64,000 bases of DNA from Xylogone sp. PMI_703 (taxonomy: Eukaryota; Ascomycota; Leotiomycetes): assembly GCA_021399445.1 (NCBI GenBank), contig JAJTUQ010000001.1, positions 2,480,001 to 2,544,000 of the forward strand, given 5' to 3'. Positions within the stretch are counted from its first letter, which is position 1; each line of letters starts with the position of its first letter. The notes beneath the pieces are model-generated. The model saw only the letters and a list, made by a program, of their open reading frames with translations, ran no database searches and was not told the DNA's origin. The translations under genes and the position numbers were made by a program. Below, piece by piece: positions 20,527 to 32,900 of the stretch.

Positions 20527-23055
20527 CTCTGAGGGACCAGCAGCCTCAAAGATGCGTGGAACTCGAGCACAAGCTGTCGAACGGTAACCGGGCGCATCAA
20601 TAGGAGCTAGCAGGACGAGGCCTCATATACTTCGTGTATTTCGAGCAGAATAACAGACGTTCGTCACTGAGATGGGGTCAATTTTGGCTCCGAGGACCCT
20701 GAACGTTGCTCCTCGGCGTCAATGTGGACATGTTCTAGAGAAAGGACGTGAAGATCTGAGAGACCAAAAGGTAAGTGGCACAGAGGAGGAAGTTTTGCCT
20801 CACTCCATTTTGGTGCTAGGAAAAGCCTCCGGGGCGCTGACTGTCACGGTGCATAAGTTTTAGTGCGCTGGATTGTGAAGAAGCCTTCTCGGACTAGAGC
20901 CACAGAGAGGGGAGAGGCGTGGACGGAATGAGGACGAGATTGAAGTCTTGGTTCTGTTCGCCAGAGTTCAGCTGTGGCGGCACCCACCGCCTGACCCTAA
21001 ATTGGGGGAGGAGATTCTGCCACCTCGATCGCCCCAGAGGCGCGAACGGTCCGATCTCCTTCTTGCCGCAAAGGAACATGAACTCGAATACTCAACCAAA
21101 GAAATCACGAGATATGGGACCGCGGTATTTCCAACCTCCAGCCTTTTCTCTCTCGTATGTTTTCTGATTATGTTCGATGAGTTCTGCTAATCTTCCTCCA
21201 AACTGTGTATAGTACCTTGTCGCTTGATCTCAAGGCAATCAACTGCACAAAATGGAAAACTCATGTTATAATCAAAAAAGTCGGCTTCAGTTGGAAGTAT
21301 ATCTTCTTCTCCAGCCTCGGCAGCAAAACTCTACTGCCGTACAAGTGGCATGAAGCAATGTTTCTTGTGCTTCTGGCGTTTCTGTAGTACAGAAGCCGTG
21401 GGCCGGAGTTGGCGATGTTAGCGGTGTTGACGGTGTGCTTGGGGCCCAAAGGTGAGACAGAGTGGAAATGCCTCTCTCCCCAGCGCCCTTGCGACGGCCA
21501 CCACTCGGCCTGGGCGAGATTGGCACGAGTTTTGCCCTCACTGCTCCTCACTGGATCTTCACTGGCTTCAGACTGGTCACTCCCCTTGCCCGTAAGCGGA
21601 CATTATTCTGTAGTTCGCGGCAAGCACAGAGCTTCGTGCTTAAGCTTGATCGATCTGGCTTGCCTTCGATCGCCCTTCCGTTGGTGCGTGATCGCAATTA
21701 ACCCGCCGAGCCTGCCCTGCTGTGGTAGCTCCACGACTTTGTCTTAAGCTCAGCAAGATAAGCCTCGGATGTGCAGCAGTCCCACAACACTAGATGCACA
21801 TTTCTCCACCATGGCAAAAGAACTGATTAAGAATCGCACCATTTATGCTTGCATAGCGTGAATAATAGTGGAGTATCCCGATCGAACTCTGCTGATGAGG
21901 TGGTAAAAGGATGGCCTGGACAGGCCGCTCGTTACATTGAATAACAATGAAGACGATCGAGAGGGGAGGTGCACATCACTTCCTGTTAGAACGTGGGCCC
22001 AGTCTCAGTTACATAGGTTCCCGCATCCTCTTCTGCAGGCCGTTCCTCGTCCGACTCTTCAGCTCAGAAGCGTTGCTTTTTCTGCTCTTCCAATCCGTAA
22101 ATGATTTACCCAATTATCTTCAATCATCTCTAATCATCTCTCAGAGTTCAGTTACCTAATCTCGCTCTGTGCGCCCGGGAAGATGCTGTTCGTCGGCAGA
22201 TTTACCGATTGGGCTTCTCTGTGCACTCTCGCAAGCCTATTAAGGCAATGTCTTAACGCTCCAATATCAAAAGATCTCGATATAGAACTTCAAGCTAACC
22301 CGAGATGATTCAATATTTACGGAAACGGAGAATCTGTTATTCAGTCCAATCCGTAGTCCGCCTTCATAGGTAGGTAATTTTCTTTTTTTTTCTCTTCTTT
22401 CCTTTCTCTCTCGTCTTCCCGTGTCAATATGACGGCACAGCAATGGTCGGTGAAGAAACCCAGGGCTACGCGCTTCTTTTCTAGTCATGTCTAAGAAGAT
22501 CAACTGCTCTGTTTTCACTTTACCGCGGATCAATCAACATATCCCGCTTGAATAGGCAGACATGCTCAATGCAGGGATTGAGCGGGTAATCCCTAGAACA
22601 TGTTTGTTTCTTTTGATCTCCTATGCAGCCTGTGATCATCAGTTGTACTGCAGCACGTTATCGGCTATATTTGCTTTTTATATGTGACTGGTAAGTATGA
22701 TGAGCGGTGGTTGCCTAGAATGGGGAATGTACTTTCTAGCTTCGTCACTATCCATCTTTTACCATTGAAACTTTGAGCGCCTCATTATATTCTTTTGACT
22801 TTTTCGACCTTACCAGGCAAGACCGCTCCAGCGATAACATTAAGAGTAACCGAATCAGAACTTAAACAGTACGAAGACAAGCGAGAGGACCCAGCTTCCC
22901 CGGATTGCCCATATCCCGTAGGCCCCGAGCTCACTGCGTCTTTCCTACCCTGCAGCAGTATTCCTCAGGCAATTTCAGCAACCTCTCAAATGTGGTATAC
23001 AACATCTGTCATCGAGATCAAACAATATTTCTTACTGGCAATCATTACTGCGTAA
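20527..23055. other. Long intergenic region upstream of the hybrid kinase
   Basis: 2.5 kb between divergent genes. The first ~1.3 kb is GC-richer than other spacers and could hold a long 5' UTR of the kinase gene. A homopyrimidine tract lies at about 22378-22412. The 86-codon frame at 22795-23055 is in frame with the next gene but ends in TAA and starts at a non-ATG codon; it may contain that gene's 5' exon. Confidence 0.4.
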
Positions 23056-24024
23056 AATATATGTTGCAAGGCCGATGACAGACAATCGCAGCCCCCGCCC
23101 TCCGTCTGGCAGTACCTTGATCGCTCGACTCTTCCAAAGTTCCTAAGAGATCTACCTCCTCGCCCAGATCCGTCGCAATACCCAACATTTCCAGATGACA
23201 AACTAGTATCCTTTGGAGGGCATGGTACTATTGAAGCTCGGAACGTAGTACGCATTCTCGAAGATGCTGGAATTCCTTGTTGCATCTGTGGGGTTGGTGC
23301 ACTCATATATTATGGTGCCATGCGAGTACGGAGTGTAAGTGTCATTAATACTGCTAAGGGAAATGCCTTTCCTTACCTGTAATTTGCATGTTAACTGGCC
23401 TTGTATTTTATCCAGGATTGGGAAATTTGCGTACCCTCCGAGCTAAAAGAGAAAGCTGAGGCATTATTGAAATCGAACGAGTATACAGACATATACGTTG
23501 CTCTGCCTCCTTGGCCATACATGGAGGCAGGATCTCTCAGTCATACTTATACCCGATTTAAGCTCACTGATGTTTCTTTCTACTTTGTCCTAGTTCCATC
23601 GAAGGACATCCATCTCCCATGTGAACCCCAAAACTTCCAACGAAGTCACCATGATCTCCCTTATCCTAAATTAGACGTATTGATCCAGAGTTTCCTTGAA
23701 ACCAACGATCACGTGTCTCTAGCTGATGCCATCGATGGCAGTGATGTCTCCGAAGCGTGGGGCATTCAGAACCTCGATCTGTACGGCGAAGTGGACTTAG
23801 AGTGGGCGCAATGGAAGAATAAGGTCATACTTGAACGGAGTGGGAGATCGTTTGTCCTCGGCTTGGTTCCTACGAAACGTGAAAAGAAGATTGAGCTGTG
23901 GCAGTTCATGGTTAGGAATAAAGGGGCTAGACGAGGTTGGACTCAGCCCGCAGAGCTGTTCACCACGCGCTTTCGACTACATGGCGACTCTCCTCCGTGG
24001 CTGGAAAGGAGGGATTGTTGTTAG
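23056..24024 (+). CDS. Hypothetical protein, possible nucleotidyltransferase-like fold; 5' end unresolved
   Basis: Two exons are clear: up to 23334, then 23416-24024, joined by an 81-nt intron (GTAAGT...CCAG). The frame is open back to a TAA at 23053-23055 without an ATG, so a 5' exon is missing. A splice acceptor (CGCAG) at 23091 is a good candidate. The product reads YLDRSTLPKFLRDLPPRPDP, then GIPCCICGVGALIYYGAMRVRS-DWEICVP. The spacing G-x(2)-AL-x(2)-YG-x(2)-R-x(3)-D-x-E resembles the G-A...D-x-[DE] entry of nucleotidyltransferase-like folds. This is my inference; I know no function for the family. The C-terminus (ARRGWTQPAELFTTRFRLHG) is well formed and ends at TAG. No membrane or secretion signal. 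It converges on the alcohol-oxidase-like gene 234 nt away. Confidence 0.7.
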
Positions 24025-24258
24025 GGTGTTATTGTAAGTCATTTGATTTCCCTAGACAATTTGTTCAAATAGCCTCTGATATGTGCCCAGAAAGGTCCAA
24101 CTTTGTCTGATGCCCGATAATACGTTTGTTCCCTTCCTCTTGGTCTCAAATGAAGGATGAACATACACTGCATATTAAGTCTGGCTCCTTACATTATCAC
24201 TAGAACTCATAAACTTTTCTTATGGCTTAATTTACCAACCGGCCAGAAAAGATCTTCT

Positions 24259-26209
24259 TTACAACAAAGACCGCTCCGCAGTCTTAAGTCCTAACTCTTG
24301 AATAATAATATCCGCCGCCTTCTCCCCAATCATCAGCGCCGTATTATTAGTATTCCCACCAACGTTCTCCGATGGGATACTCAAATCCGCAAGTTTCAAC
24401 CCTTTCACTCCATACACATTCAAGTTACCATCCACCACACCCCCTTTCTCCCTCGGCGCCATCTTGCACGTCCCCAGCGAGTGCCACGTCGTAGCCACCG
24501 TTTCACGCACGTGCTCCTCGATGGCCTTGTCATCTTCATGGCTGTACACGATCCGTTTGGTATCATCGCTCACGGGCCCATCCGCAGTCTCCACGATGGC
24601 GGCTTTAGAACCTGGAAGGAATCGCGGATGGCTTGAGGCGAGTTCGCCCCGGAAGATGTCCATGCGGCGGAACATCTCGCGTTGCATCTTGTAGGCCCAG
24701 ATGTGTTTCTTAACATCGATGTCGTTTGCATCTTTGAGGTAGCCGACGTCAAAATCGATCGGGTCATGGAGCCTGGACCCGGTGATGTGGATGTGACCCC
24801 GGGAATAGGGGTATGCGGTCCAGTTCGCCATGGAGATGTATTCTGCGTCGTCTGGGAGCATGGCGTGGTTACCGAAGTAGCTGTTGTAGAGAGCAATGAT
24901 CATCAGGGGTCTGTCAGGTCTAATCTTGAAGTCTTTGTCCCAGGCTTTCTTGAAATCAGGCCCGAGAGCCTCAACATCAGCCTCGGTGGGACGGAACTTG
25001 CCCGAGGCGTCCATTGAGTTCCAGCCTAGGAGATTGTCGTTCTTCCTAATCATCTCTTGGACATTATATCGGCCGTCTGTGAAGGCATTGATTGTCTCCT
25101 GGGGTGTAAGGCTAGTTCGGTATGCATATAGTGTCAGATGGTGATCCTGGTACTCGTTTCCTACGCCTGGAAGGGCTTCAACAACTGGGACACCGGCTCG
25201 CTTGAGAATCTTGGGATCTCCAACTCCAGATCGCTCAAGAATAAGTGGTGTTCCATTTGCGCCGGACGAAACAACTACTAACTTCGAGGCCCGTACGGTA
25301 TGTATAGCACGCTTACCAGGATTGAATTTCGGGTTGGTTTGGTATTCGACTCCAACTGCTTTTTTATTATTATCAAATAGAACTCTCACAACTTGATTCT
25401 CCACCAACACATGAAGATTGGGATAGTGGCCACTCTGTAGTTTTGGGTGAAGGAACCTGTGTGCCGCATCTTGGCGTCGTCCATCCGGGCCAACGTATCG
25501 TAGCCAGCGCTCTGTGCCGTCATTTGCATCAAGGTTCTGGAGGTCCTTTAGCTCGCGGTATCCAACTTTGGCTGCAGCATTAATAAAGTCGTTCTCGGCA
25601 CGAGTCGCTCTCCAAGTTCCCTTGGAGATGTTGATGGGACCCTTGTAGCCGTGATGCTCCTTATTACCACGGCCGTGGTAGGTTTCAAACTGTGAAGAGG
25701 TTAGTCTATCTTGTTAAAGGGCTAAACTGGAAATTAGAGGCTCACCTTCTTCAAGAATGGCCATAGCTCATTTGCCGTCCACCCAGGTGTATTCCACGAA
25801 TCAAAATCAGATCGCTGAGCCCGGGTGTACACCATCCAGTTAATAGAAGATCCTCCACCGAGAGTACCCCCAGATGGCACTACAGGCGCCCGATTTGCAA
25901 GTTGCGGTGCCTTATTGCCCTGCCAGAATAATGCTGTCCTGCTGCTGGGAAGGAGATTGAGTGGAAATAGGGCAGGATGGACAACTTCAGGTAGGTTGTA
26001 GTTGTTCATACCCTGCTCAATGAGTAAGATGGACAAATTAGGGTCTGCTTCGGCCAGTCGTGAAGCTATCACGCAACCTGCGGTGCCGCCTATGATGAAT
26101 TATTAAGTCAAAGTGCTACTAATGGAGAGAGCTCATGGGATTAATTACCTCCAGAGATAATCACGTCCACCTCGCGAATGCCATCGGGGAGCTCTGTGAA
26201 CAGACCCAT
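24259..26209 (-). CDS. GMC oxidoreductase, alcohol (methanol) oxidase-like
   Basis: Exons 26209-26149, 26089-25746 and 25689-24259 give 611 residues, with introns of 59 and 56 nt. The enzyme class oxidises short alcohols with FAD and releases hydrogen peroxide, usually in peroxisomes. The FAD-binding GGGTAGC is at residues 20-26, followed by the ADP-ribose acid in LLIEQG. GMC signature 1 is seen as GGTLGGGSSINWMVYTR, and the second as SSGANGTPLILERSGVG. The catalytic histidine lies in TTWHSLGTCKMAP and the paired Asn/His position in NVGGNTNNTALMIGEKAAD. The intermediate segment (AMLPDDAEYISMANWTAYPYSRGHIHI) is typical of fungal alcohol oxidases rather than glucose oxidases. The C-terminus is ERSLL, not a canonical SKL peroxisomal signal. 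No secretion signal is present. The true substrate is not known. Confidence 0.94.
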
Positions 26210-28508
26210 TGAGACCAGACACAGTGTATGTATACCAATTGATGATTCTGATGGTATATCAAGGGTTAAAATATCCAATGATCACTATAGCTGAGGTGGA
26301 CAAAGCCTGCGGTATAGTAATCAGATGGCCCCATAAGAGTTTATATACACGGGTCCAACGGATCAAAGGTGTCACAGCTCTCCGCCTTGCAGAGCTGCAG
26401 CTCGTCCTGCATGCTCCCACCTTCCAATGAGAGATGCCATCCTCGTTATCAGAAGAGGGGAAGACAGGACAGCATCTCGGGTTACCCTTTCTCGCCTTTC
26501 CAAAAGAAAGCTTACCCCGCACTCATTGTCTGGACTACTGGCCGTTGCTTCCTCAATCCGCTGTGCTCTGGGGTCATCTATGGTCTATCTCCGCATCAAT
26601 TATTCCCGGCATCCCCGCATTCGGTTCCGCATTTTCAACTCAATGTTCCCCCGGGATCTCGGAGAGTTTTCGAGCCAAGCTGGGGCCACCCACTTTACCC
26701 ACGATGGCTTCAACTTTCGCTTTCTTTACAGATCTCATTAAGAAAGTAGAACGGAGAAGGAACTCGGTGATGTGAATCAAGAATTTGAGGAACTTATTAT
26801 ACCAGCTCCCTGAGTAGCCGGAGTGTGGTGTAGGTATAGAACCTCCAACTCATCTTGAGATACTTCATAATCTATATATGCTATGGATGGTTTGATTCAT
26901 GCGACTGCACCTGACTCTGGATGACCTTTGGCTAAAGTTATAATAAATTTGGAATAGAGCTATGACCATCTTGATTATGTGACGTTGCGATAAGGTATCA
27001 TTTCTTTTTAAGCTAGCGTTTATTGCTTATTAACTCTAGAGACAGTTTGACACTGACTAATACTATAAATGTCATTGTGAACTAAATGGATTGAATTGAT
27101 ATCGCCTTACTGTACATATAGCTGGATTTGAAGTCAGAAGCCGGATTGAACAGTATCTACGGAGATACTGTTAGCCAATAGACCGCTAATTTCATCTCAT
27201 TAAGAAGATAATAGCTCTCAAGTAACAAAGGTATTAGAATCTAACCCTGTTAGTAAAAGTTACTGAGTTTAGACTTACGTAGATAAGGATTGTACAAATC
27301 CTGAATATAAAGATACTTTTCTAGTGTGCTTGATTGGCTACAATTTAGCAAGATCTTGGCACACAAAATGCATGAGTTGGAAGATTTAGGCATTGTTTGG
27401 CTGGGGCAAAGCTGAACGAGATTGGAATCTCTCTAATTGATTGAACGTCAAGTCCAAGAAAGAAGAGTAATTGCTGGGAGCCTAGTGTCTTGTAGTACTT
27501 GTCTTAATGGGACATGATCCAATGGGAAGTCTTATTGTTTATTGAAGAATGCAAAGAGCTATATAGTCAACTACAAATATTCGTAGCAACATTTATATTG
27601 AAAGAAAAGAAGATATGGTAACATAGAGACCATAAATTCTTATTGAAGCAAAGATGGAACTCTGACACAATAGACTCCGCTGGTTTGCGGTGCAAGTAAT
27701 TTCTGATCACCCAATTTCAAGCACAAAACCGGGAGAAACAAATACCGAATCTCATCTGCATAATTGCACAATCTTCTGCTCTTTTTAAACTAGCAAATTA
27801 CTCCTATTCTATTCGTGCACAAAGTAGCAACCTCGTAATAGTACGAACACAGTATCATCAATGCTATGTAGCTTCCCTGGGTACACGAGAACCGTAGTGA
27901 CTTTGATTTGTTCAGTCTCGAATCAATCATAGATGTAAATAGTTAGTGATGGTATTTTAGACCAGCTCGTGTAAGATGTCTATGTGGAGACAAATGAAAG
28001 AAGATCGAGGCATCACCAATCCAGGGCTAGTTACCGCCGTGCCCGTCCGTTACTGCCGCGCGAGAGGACTTTAGCCTAGAGTATGACCCAGGGTCTGAGG
28101 TGGTATCAGGAACCTACACGTTCTTACCACTGTGCTAAACGAGGCTAAAATCTCACTCGAATTACGCCCCATTTATAGCCATGCTATCTATTATACAACA
28201 AATATTAATACAAAGTGGCTTGTGTTGTTAGGGTGACTGAGCAAAATGGTTCAAAGATGATGGTCGAAATCCTGTGTAGATTATTGTTCAAGTTGAAGTA
28301 GTTGATAATCTATGTACGGATGTACAAAGGGCCAAACGTTTATTATAATCTATCAGTCTTTCTATCTATACAAACTAAGAGTATTTACTATAAACAAATT
28401 AGAAGAAGAAAAAGTTTATGAATTGTTACATCATTTCTCTCGCTGCAGTAAGTCCCAATCTACCCTACGCAATCTATGGGCGCCCGTTATCTGTAACCCC
28501 TGAAGCAA
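26210..28508. other. AT-rich intergenic region with a tRNA-like relic
   Basis: No supported protein gene. The first ~500 bases are the alcohol-oxidase promoter side. The rest is AT-rich. A tRNA-like segment lies at about 28069-28147 on the minus strand (separate entry). Confidence 0.5.
28069..28147 (-). pseudogene. tRNA-like relic (A-box present, B-box degenerate)
   Basis: On the minus strand a terminal TAGCCTCG faces TCTAGGCTA some 70 nt later and they can pair with one mismatch. Between them TTAGCACAGTGG fits the A-box consensus TRGYNNARNGG. The expected B-box is replaced by GGGTCATACTC. The D-stem does not pair well. It is most likely a decayed tRNA gene or a tRNA-derived element; chance is possible. 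Confidence 0.3.
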
Positions 28509-30294
28509 TTAAAATTCGACGTGAAACCTCTTGCTTGTTCGTATTGCTTCTCCATACTTCCAGAAAAGTAGAGGCATAGGGACCATAGCTAAAGCAATGA
28601 ATCCGAGTAGAGAGTTGCCCCAGCCTAGCCCTAAAGCTTGGTACATTGGGGGTCCTGCTAGTGGTAAAAGTGCACCGAAAAGTGATCGAAGGACAGTATT
28701 TGCGGCTAGAGCTGATGAAGAGTAGATCGTGAAAGCGTCAACAAGATAGGATGAGATTGGCATCTAGAATTATTAGCAAAGATATACTAAATGCCATTAT
28801 AAAACCGTCGACTTACAAAGGTGGTAATCAACCCTATGCCAATAAATGAACAACCGATAATCGGGACAATCCAATGAACATCATGTTCTGTGGTCCATCC
28901 ATATACAAAAAGGCCAATTGGAACAAAAACTGCTCCTGGAATCATAGGCGGCAATCGATACTCAGGTTTCGCGACGCCATCGGTAGATAGCTTTTTGATG
29001 ATCTTGTCAGATACAAGACCAAAGGTCACAAGCCCTATCATCATTCCAACGCCTAAACCTAGAAAAGCCAGTCCGGCGACACCTGGTGAGAAGCCATAGA
29101 TGCCGACAAAGACCTCGGTAATGGTGGTGAATAGTAGATACAGTATACCGTAGATAAAAGCCATGAACGTGGATAATGATAGTATAATCGGAGAGAGGAA
29201 GAGCATCTTTATAGGCCGCACGATGGATCTCTTCCATAGCTCCTTTGTGGGTAACCCCCGACTGAGAGCGGATTTAAGATTTGGATTGCCTGTCTCTTTC
29301 CTTAGTCGTTTTACTTTTCTCTCGAGAAGGACGACAGTATAAGTTTCTCTCATGAAGACAACAACCGCCGCAGTAAGTACGCCGGACTGTGAGCATTTGA
29401 GTTATCGATAATCCTCGCTCCTTGGGTGGTTTCGGTGACTTACAGCTATCGCAATGACCCAAAATACCCACCGCCAGCCTTCCGCGTGCGCGAGAAACCC
29501 ACCAGCAGCACCCCCAATCACGGGGCCTAGAAGTGGGCCTAATGCCCATATCGACATTGCAGCTCCTCGTTCTGTTACGGAAAATAAATCGCCAAACGTG
29601 CCACCACCAATTGTTAAAGGAGCTGAGCCAACGGCACCAGACAAGAAACGGAAAACGATCAGCATGGATAAATTATCGCTGACAGCACAGGCAATAGTGA
29701 AGATGACAAAGAGAAAATTAGAACCGTGGTATATATACAGACGGCCATACATTTCAGAAAGCGGTGCCAGGATTAGAGGGCCGACGACGTATCCAAGGAT
29801 GTATATCGAGACAACCAGGGAGGCGAGGATATTGCTAGTAGTGTTGAATTCGGAGAGAACTTGATCCACGCCTGGGGCAAACATGGAAGAAGCTAATGGT
29901 CTGTTTCGAATATTAGCTTATACTTGAAGTTGGGTAGAGTAGTTAGCATGTCTGATACTTACGTGATGAAACTCATTGCCGATAAAAGGCCTGCTATTGT
30001 CCACTTCGTCTTAGCAGGCCAGTTCAGAGTGCACTCAGGATCGTCTGCACCATCCCAACCAACAATATCTGGGTCTGAGCTATCCTCTATACTCGCATCT
30101 TCTATAACGACATCCTGATTTTCGTCTGTTGATGATTGACTCTTGGCTTCCATTTCGTGAGCAGCTGTTGTGGAGGATGAAACTTCCCAGGAATCTTCGA
30201 TGCCATGAGTAGGAGGGAGTTCTATCGGGCGTTGTTGTGAGATGGCTGATTCCTCATCCTCAGTAGCCGCTGAGGATAACTGTTGAGATGACAT
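28509..30294 (-). CDS. MFS transporter, DHA1 (drug:proton antiporter) type
   Basis: Exons 30294-29963, 29900-29444, 29386-28817 and 28763-28509 join in frame to 537 residues. Introns are 62, 57, 53 nt with GTAAGT donors. The N-terminal ~90 residues are acidic, Ser-rich and cytosolic, ending in [20 protein letters not shown], the usual lead into helix 1 of fungal DHA1 exporters. About twelve membrane helices follow, split six plus six by a basic loop ([13 protein letters not shown]). The motif-A-like loop [14 protein letters not shown] and the motif-C-like stretch [17 protein letters not shown] are visible. Such proteins export toxic compounds or metabolites at the plasma membrane by proton antiport. 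No biosynthetic cluster is visible nearby, so the substrate cannot be inferred. Confidence 0.95.
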
Positions 30295-31507
30295 CTGATA
30301 TAATAGATTGGATGCTCGATGTTATTCAAGAAAAGAACCTGGGAAACAAGTCAAATAGAATAGTGAAAATAATCGAAATAAGGAGTACTGGGCTGGAAAG
30401 TTAGAGAATGGGATTCGACCTTATATCATCGAAAGATGCATTTCCATGACTCTGTACCTATGCATCCGCTTCGGATCTTGTACATGCCGAGACTGGTTTT
30501 TATACACAAGCGCATAGGGATGTACCTCCACAACCGGATGTCCAGATAGGTTATCTAAGGATTGCGTGAATAGAAGAGTCTTACTGAAGTGATCTTATTA
30601 TCTCCGTTTGACCTTGATATAACGCATGCACCTTATCGCATGTTCGTGGTGATTGAAATTTTAGAACCTCAAGTTCAATGATTGAGATGTAGTAATTCCA
30701 ATAAGTATTTTAAATGATCCTACAGACAACTGTAGCCGGGCCACAGACAGATCTTTGATTGCCGCCTCACTTTCGGCTTGTTGCTAGGATATACCAGGAA
30801 GTATTCATAATGGCCCATTCAACACCCCCTGTTAATTATGAAAGTGCGCCGTATACCTTCAATATGCTTAGAAATAGAAAATCTTATGAATTCAGCCTAG
30901 CCCAATTCTATAGGGGTGCGTGGCGGAGTGGCTTATGTACCGCCGGAAATCTGACTTGGCGGCAACACACCTGACGGGGTAAGGGTATGGCTCTGTTTCC
31001 TCGTCTGCTTTCCATGCAGGCTAATTGGTTAATTACTATTTGCAAAATTGGTCAGAGAATTATCTTAGCACAAGCCTTGGCTAATCTCATGTCTGCTATG
31101 CCGAGATTGAATTAAATGTCACAAGTATACACTTCAAAAGATTTACAAGACATACAGGAAAGGATCCATGAACATGGTATGACTCATTGATAGAAATAAC
31201 GAGACATCTGCGTTTCCTGATCGGGTACTGGACAACTGTATCAACTGCAATTCCCGACATATCTATTGCTATATATTTGTCTTTCGTAAGTGCCTTCGTT
31301 ACTCCAAGCAGTTGTGTAAAGTAGAATACATGTTTTGATTGGTCAGTCATCTCCGTACCTTTTGGCCAAAATTTTGTTGCACGTCTATGCCGACTTAAAA
31401 CCCCTGCCGCGCTCCCCGCTTTCAATCTGCAAATAAACACCTGAATATTAAGGATAAGATGCTGATGGTCCAATAACATCTCTTACGTTCTGTTGACCGC
31501 ATATTTT

Positions 31508-31590
31508 GTTGCACATCTTGGCCGAGTGGTTTAAGGCGCAAGGCCGTCACGGGGCGCAACCGGCGAGTATAAGTACTTGTTTTCCAGTCC
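31508..31590 (+). pseudogene. tRNA-Ser/Leu-like relic
   Basis: GCACATCTTGGCCGAGTGG followed by TTTAAGGCG matches the 5' half of eukaryotic type II tRNAs (Ser/Leu), with a perfect A-box TGGCCGAGTGG. About 50 nt later TTTTCCAGTCCC stands where the B-box GGTTCGAGTCCC should be, so the internal promoter is damaged. The anticodon arm cannot be folded convincingly. Probably a tRNA pseudogene or tRNA-derived repeat. Confidence 0.4.
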
Positions 31591-32769
31591 CTTTAAGAAT
31601 GAATATTAGAGCCTAAAATACGTTGTAGAAGAGGGAAGATTTTATAGAGATGATCTACAAGTAGAAATAGCAATACGACAAATTATAGATAGATTGAATA
31701 TTGACATGATATTAGACAGATAGTACAAGTTGAACTTGATTTTTCGAGAATAAATGAAGATCTTGTATTGCGGGCCTTGTAGTACTTTGTCAGTCCCAGG
31801 AGGGTACACTAGAAACTCCAAACCGAGGTATGTAATACATAAACCCACATCGTTATGCTGGCTTTCAATAAACTTTTAGGTGAAGAAATCGGACGATTCA
31901 CTTCTCTACTGAAGCAGCTTCGAATGCCACCTCTCATTGAGTTAAATACTTTGTCATTTCGTCATTTGTATCCTTCCAAGTTACTTGACCCATAATAATA
32001 GCCTCGGCTTTTTCGAGAGGGAGATATACATATCAAGCTTCGAAGGTCTGTCTGGAATTCGAGAGCGGGTCGTAGGGGATAACTTCTGACATTGTGATTG
32101 TGATGACTCCTATCAGCTTAAGTCCATAAGTTATAATTGATTCGATGATGAAAGAATATAAGAGTAAGCAAAATGCATGCACTGTAACATACTGGGAATT
32201 CGGTTTGGCTGTTAAGAAAGACATGACGATAAAGTAGACATAAATGGTGTTCTATAATATGGATTTTTAAGTCGATCTGGGAGTTTAACTTCGAGGTATA
32301 ATTCCAATTTCGAACTCTCGTGGCACAACCGAATTCAGGATAGGCTTAACTGTTTATATCCGTCTCAGAATTCCAAGAGTGAATAACTCACACCCTTAAA
32401 GGTTATGTGTCAACTTAATTTCCAATCTATCCGTATCTTTATAATTTTAGCCTTATATGCATCTATACGATACAACGCTCTATACATCCAAACTCAACGG
32501 ACGCCCTCCACTCAACTTGATGTATATTTGGACCACTTAAACTCAAGTTCAACCCAACATGGTAAGCCCATTTTAACTAGGATAACTATTATTACTAATA
32601 ATATCTAGCCAATCATGTCAAAGTTCTACATTTTACTAGCCACGTGAAATTAAAATCCCTTTGATCTTCCTCAGAAGTTGTTATGTTTGTTGCCTTAGGC
32701 TACAACAACGTAGATTTATTTTGCACAATATTGTACAAACATTATACAGAATTTATGCTCTAAGCTATG

Positions 32770-32900
32770 TTGAATTGATTTGAGTTTTCTATAACATTCA
32801 AATTCAGCTCAATGAATTTTAGCAATTCAAACTCAGCTCAAATTAAAATCGAATTGCTTGAATTTTTTGAACGCACTGATTCAAATTCTTGAAACATCAA
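32770..32900. repeat. AT-rich patch of imperfect direct and inverted repeats
   Basis: ATTCAAATTCAGCTCAA (from 32796) recurs as ATTCAAACTCAGCTCAA (from 32825), and TTGAATTGATTTGAGTTTT at 32770-32788 is close to an inverted copy. Further ATTCAAATTC and TTGAATT words follow to about 32890. Confidence 0.5.

Noticed and set aside
30916..30990. A-box-like TGGCGGAGTGG suggesting a tRNA
   Set aside because: No pairing acceptor ends and no B-box at a suitable distance.
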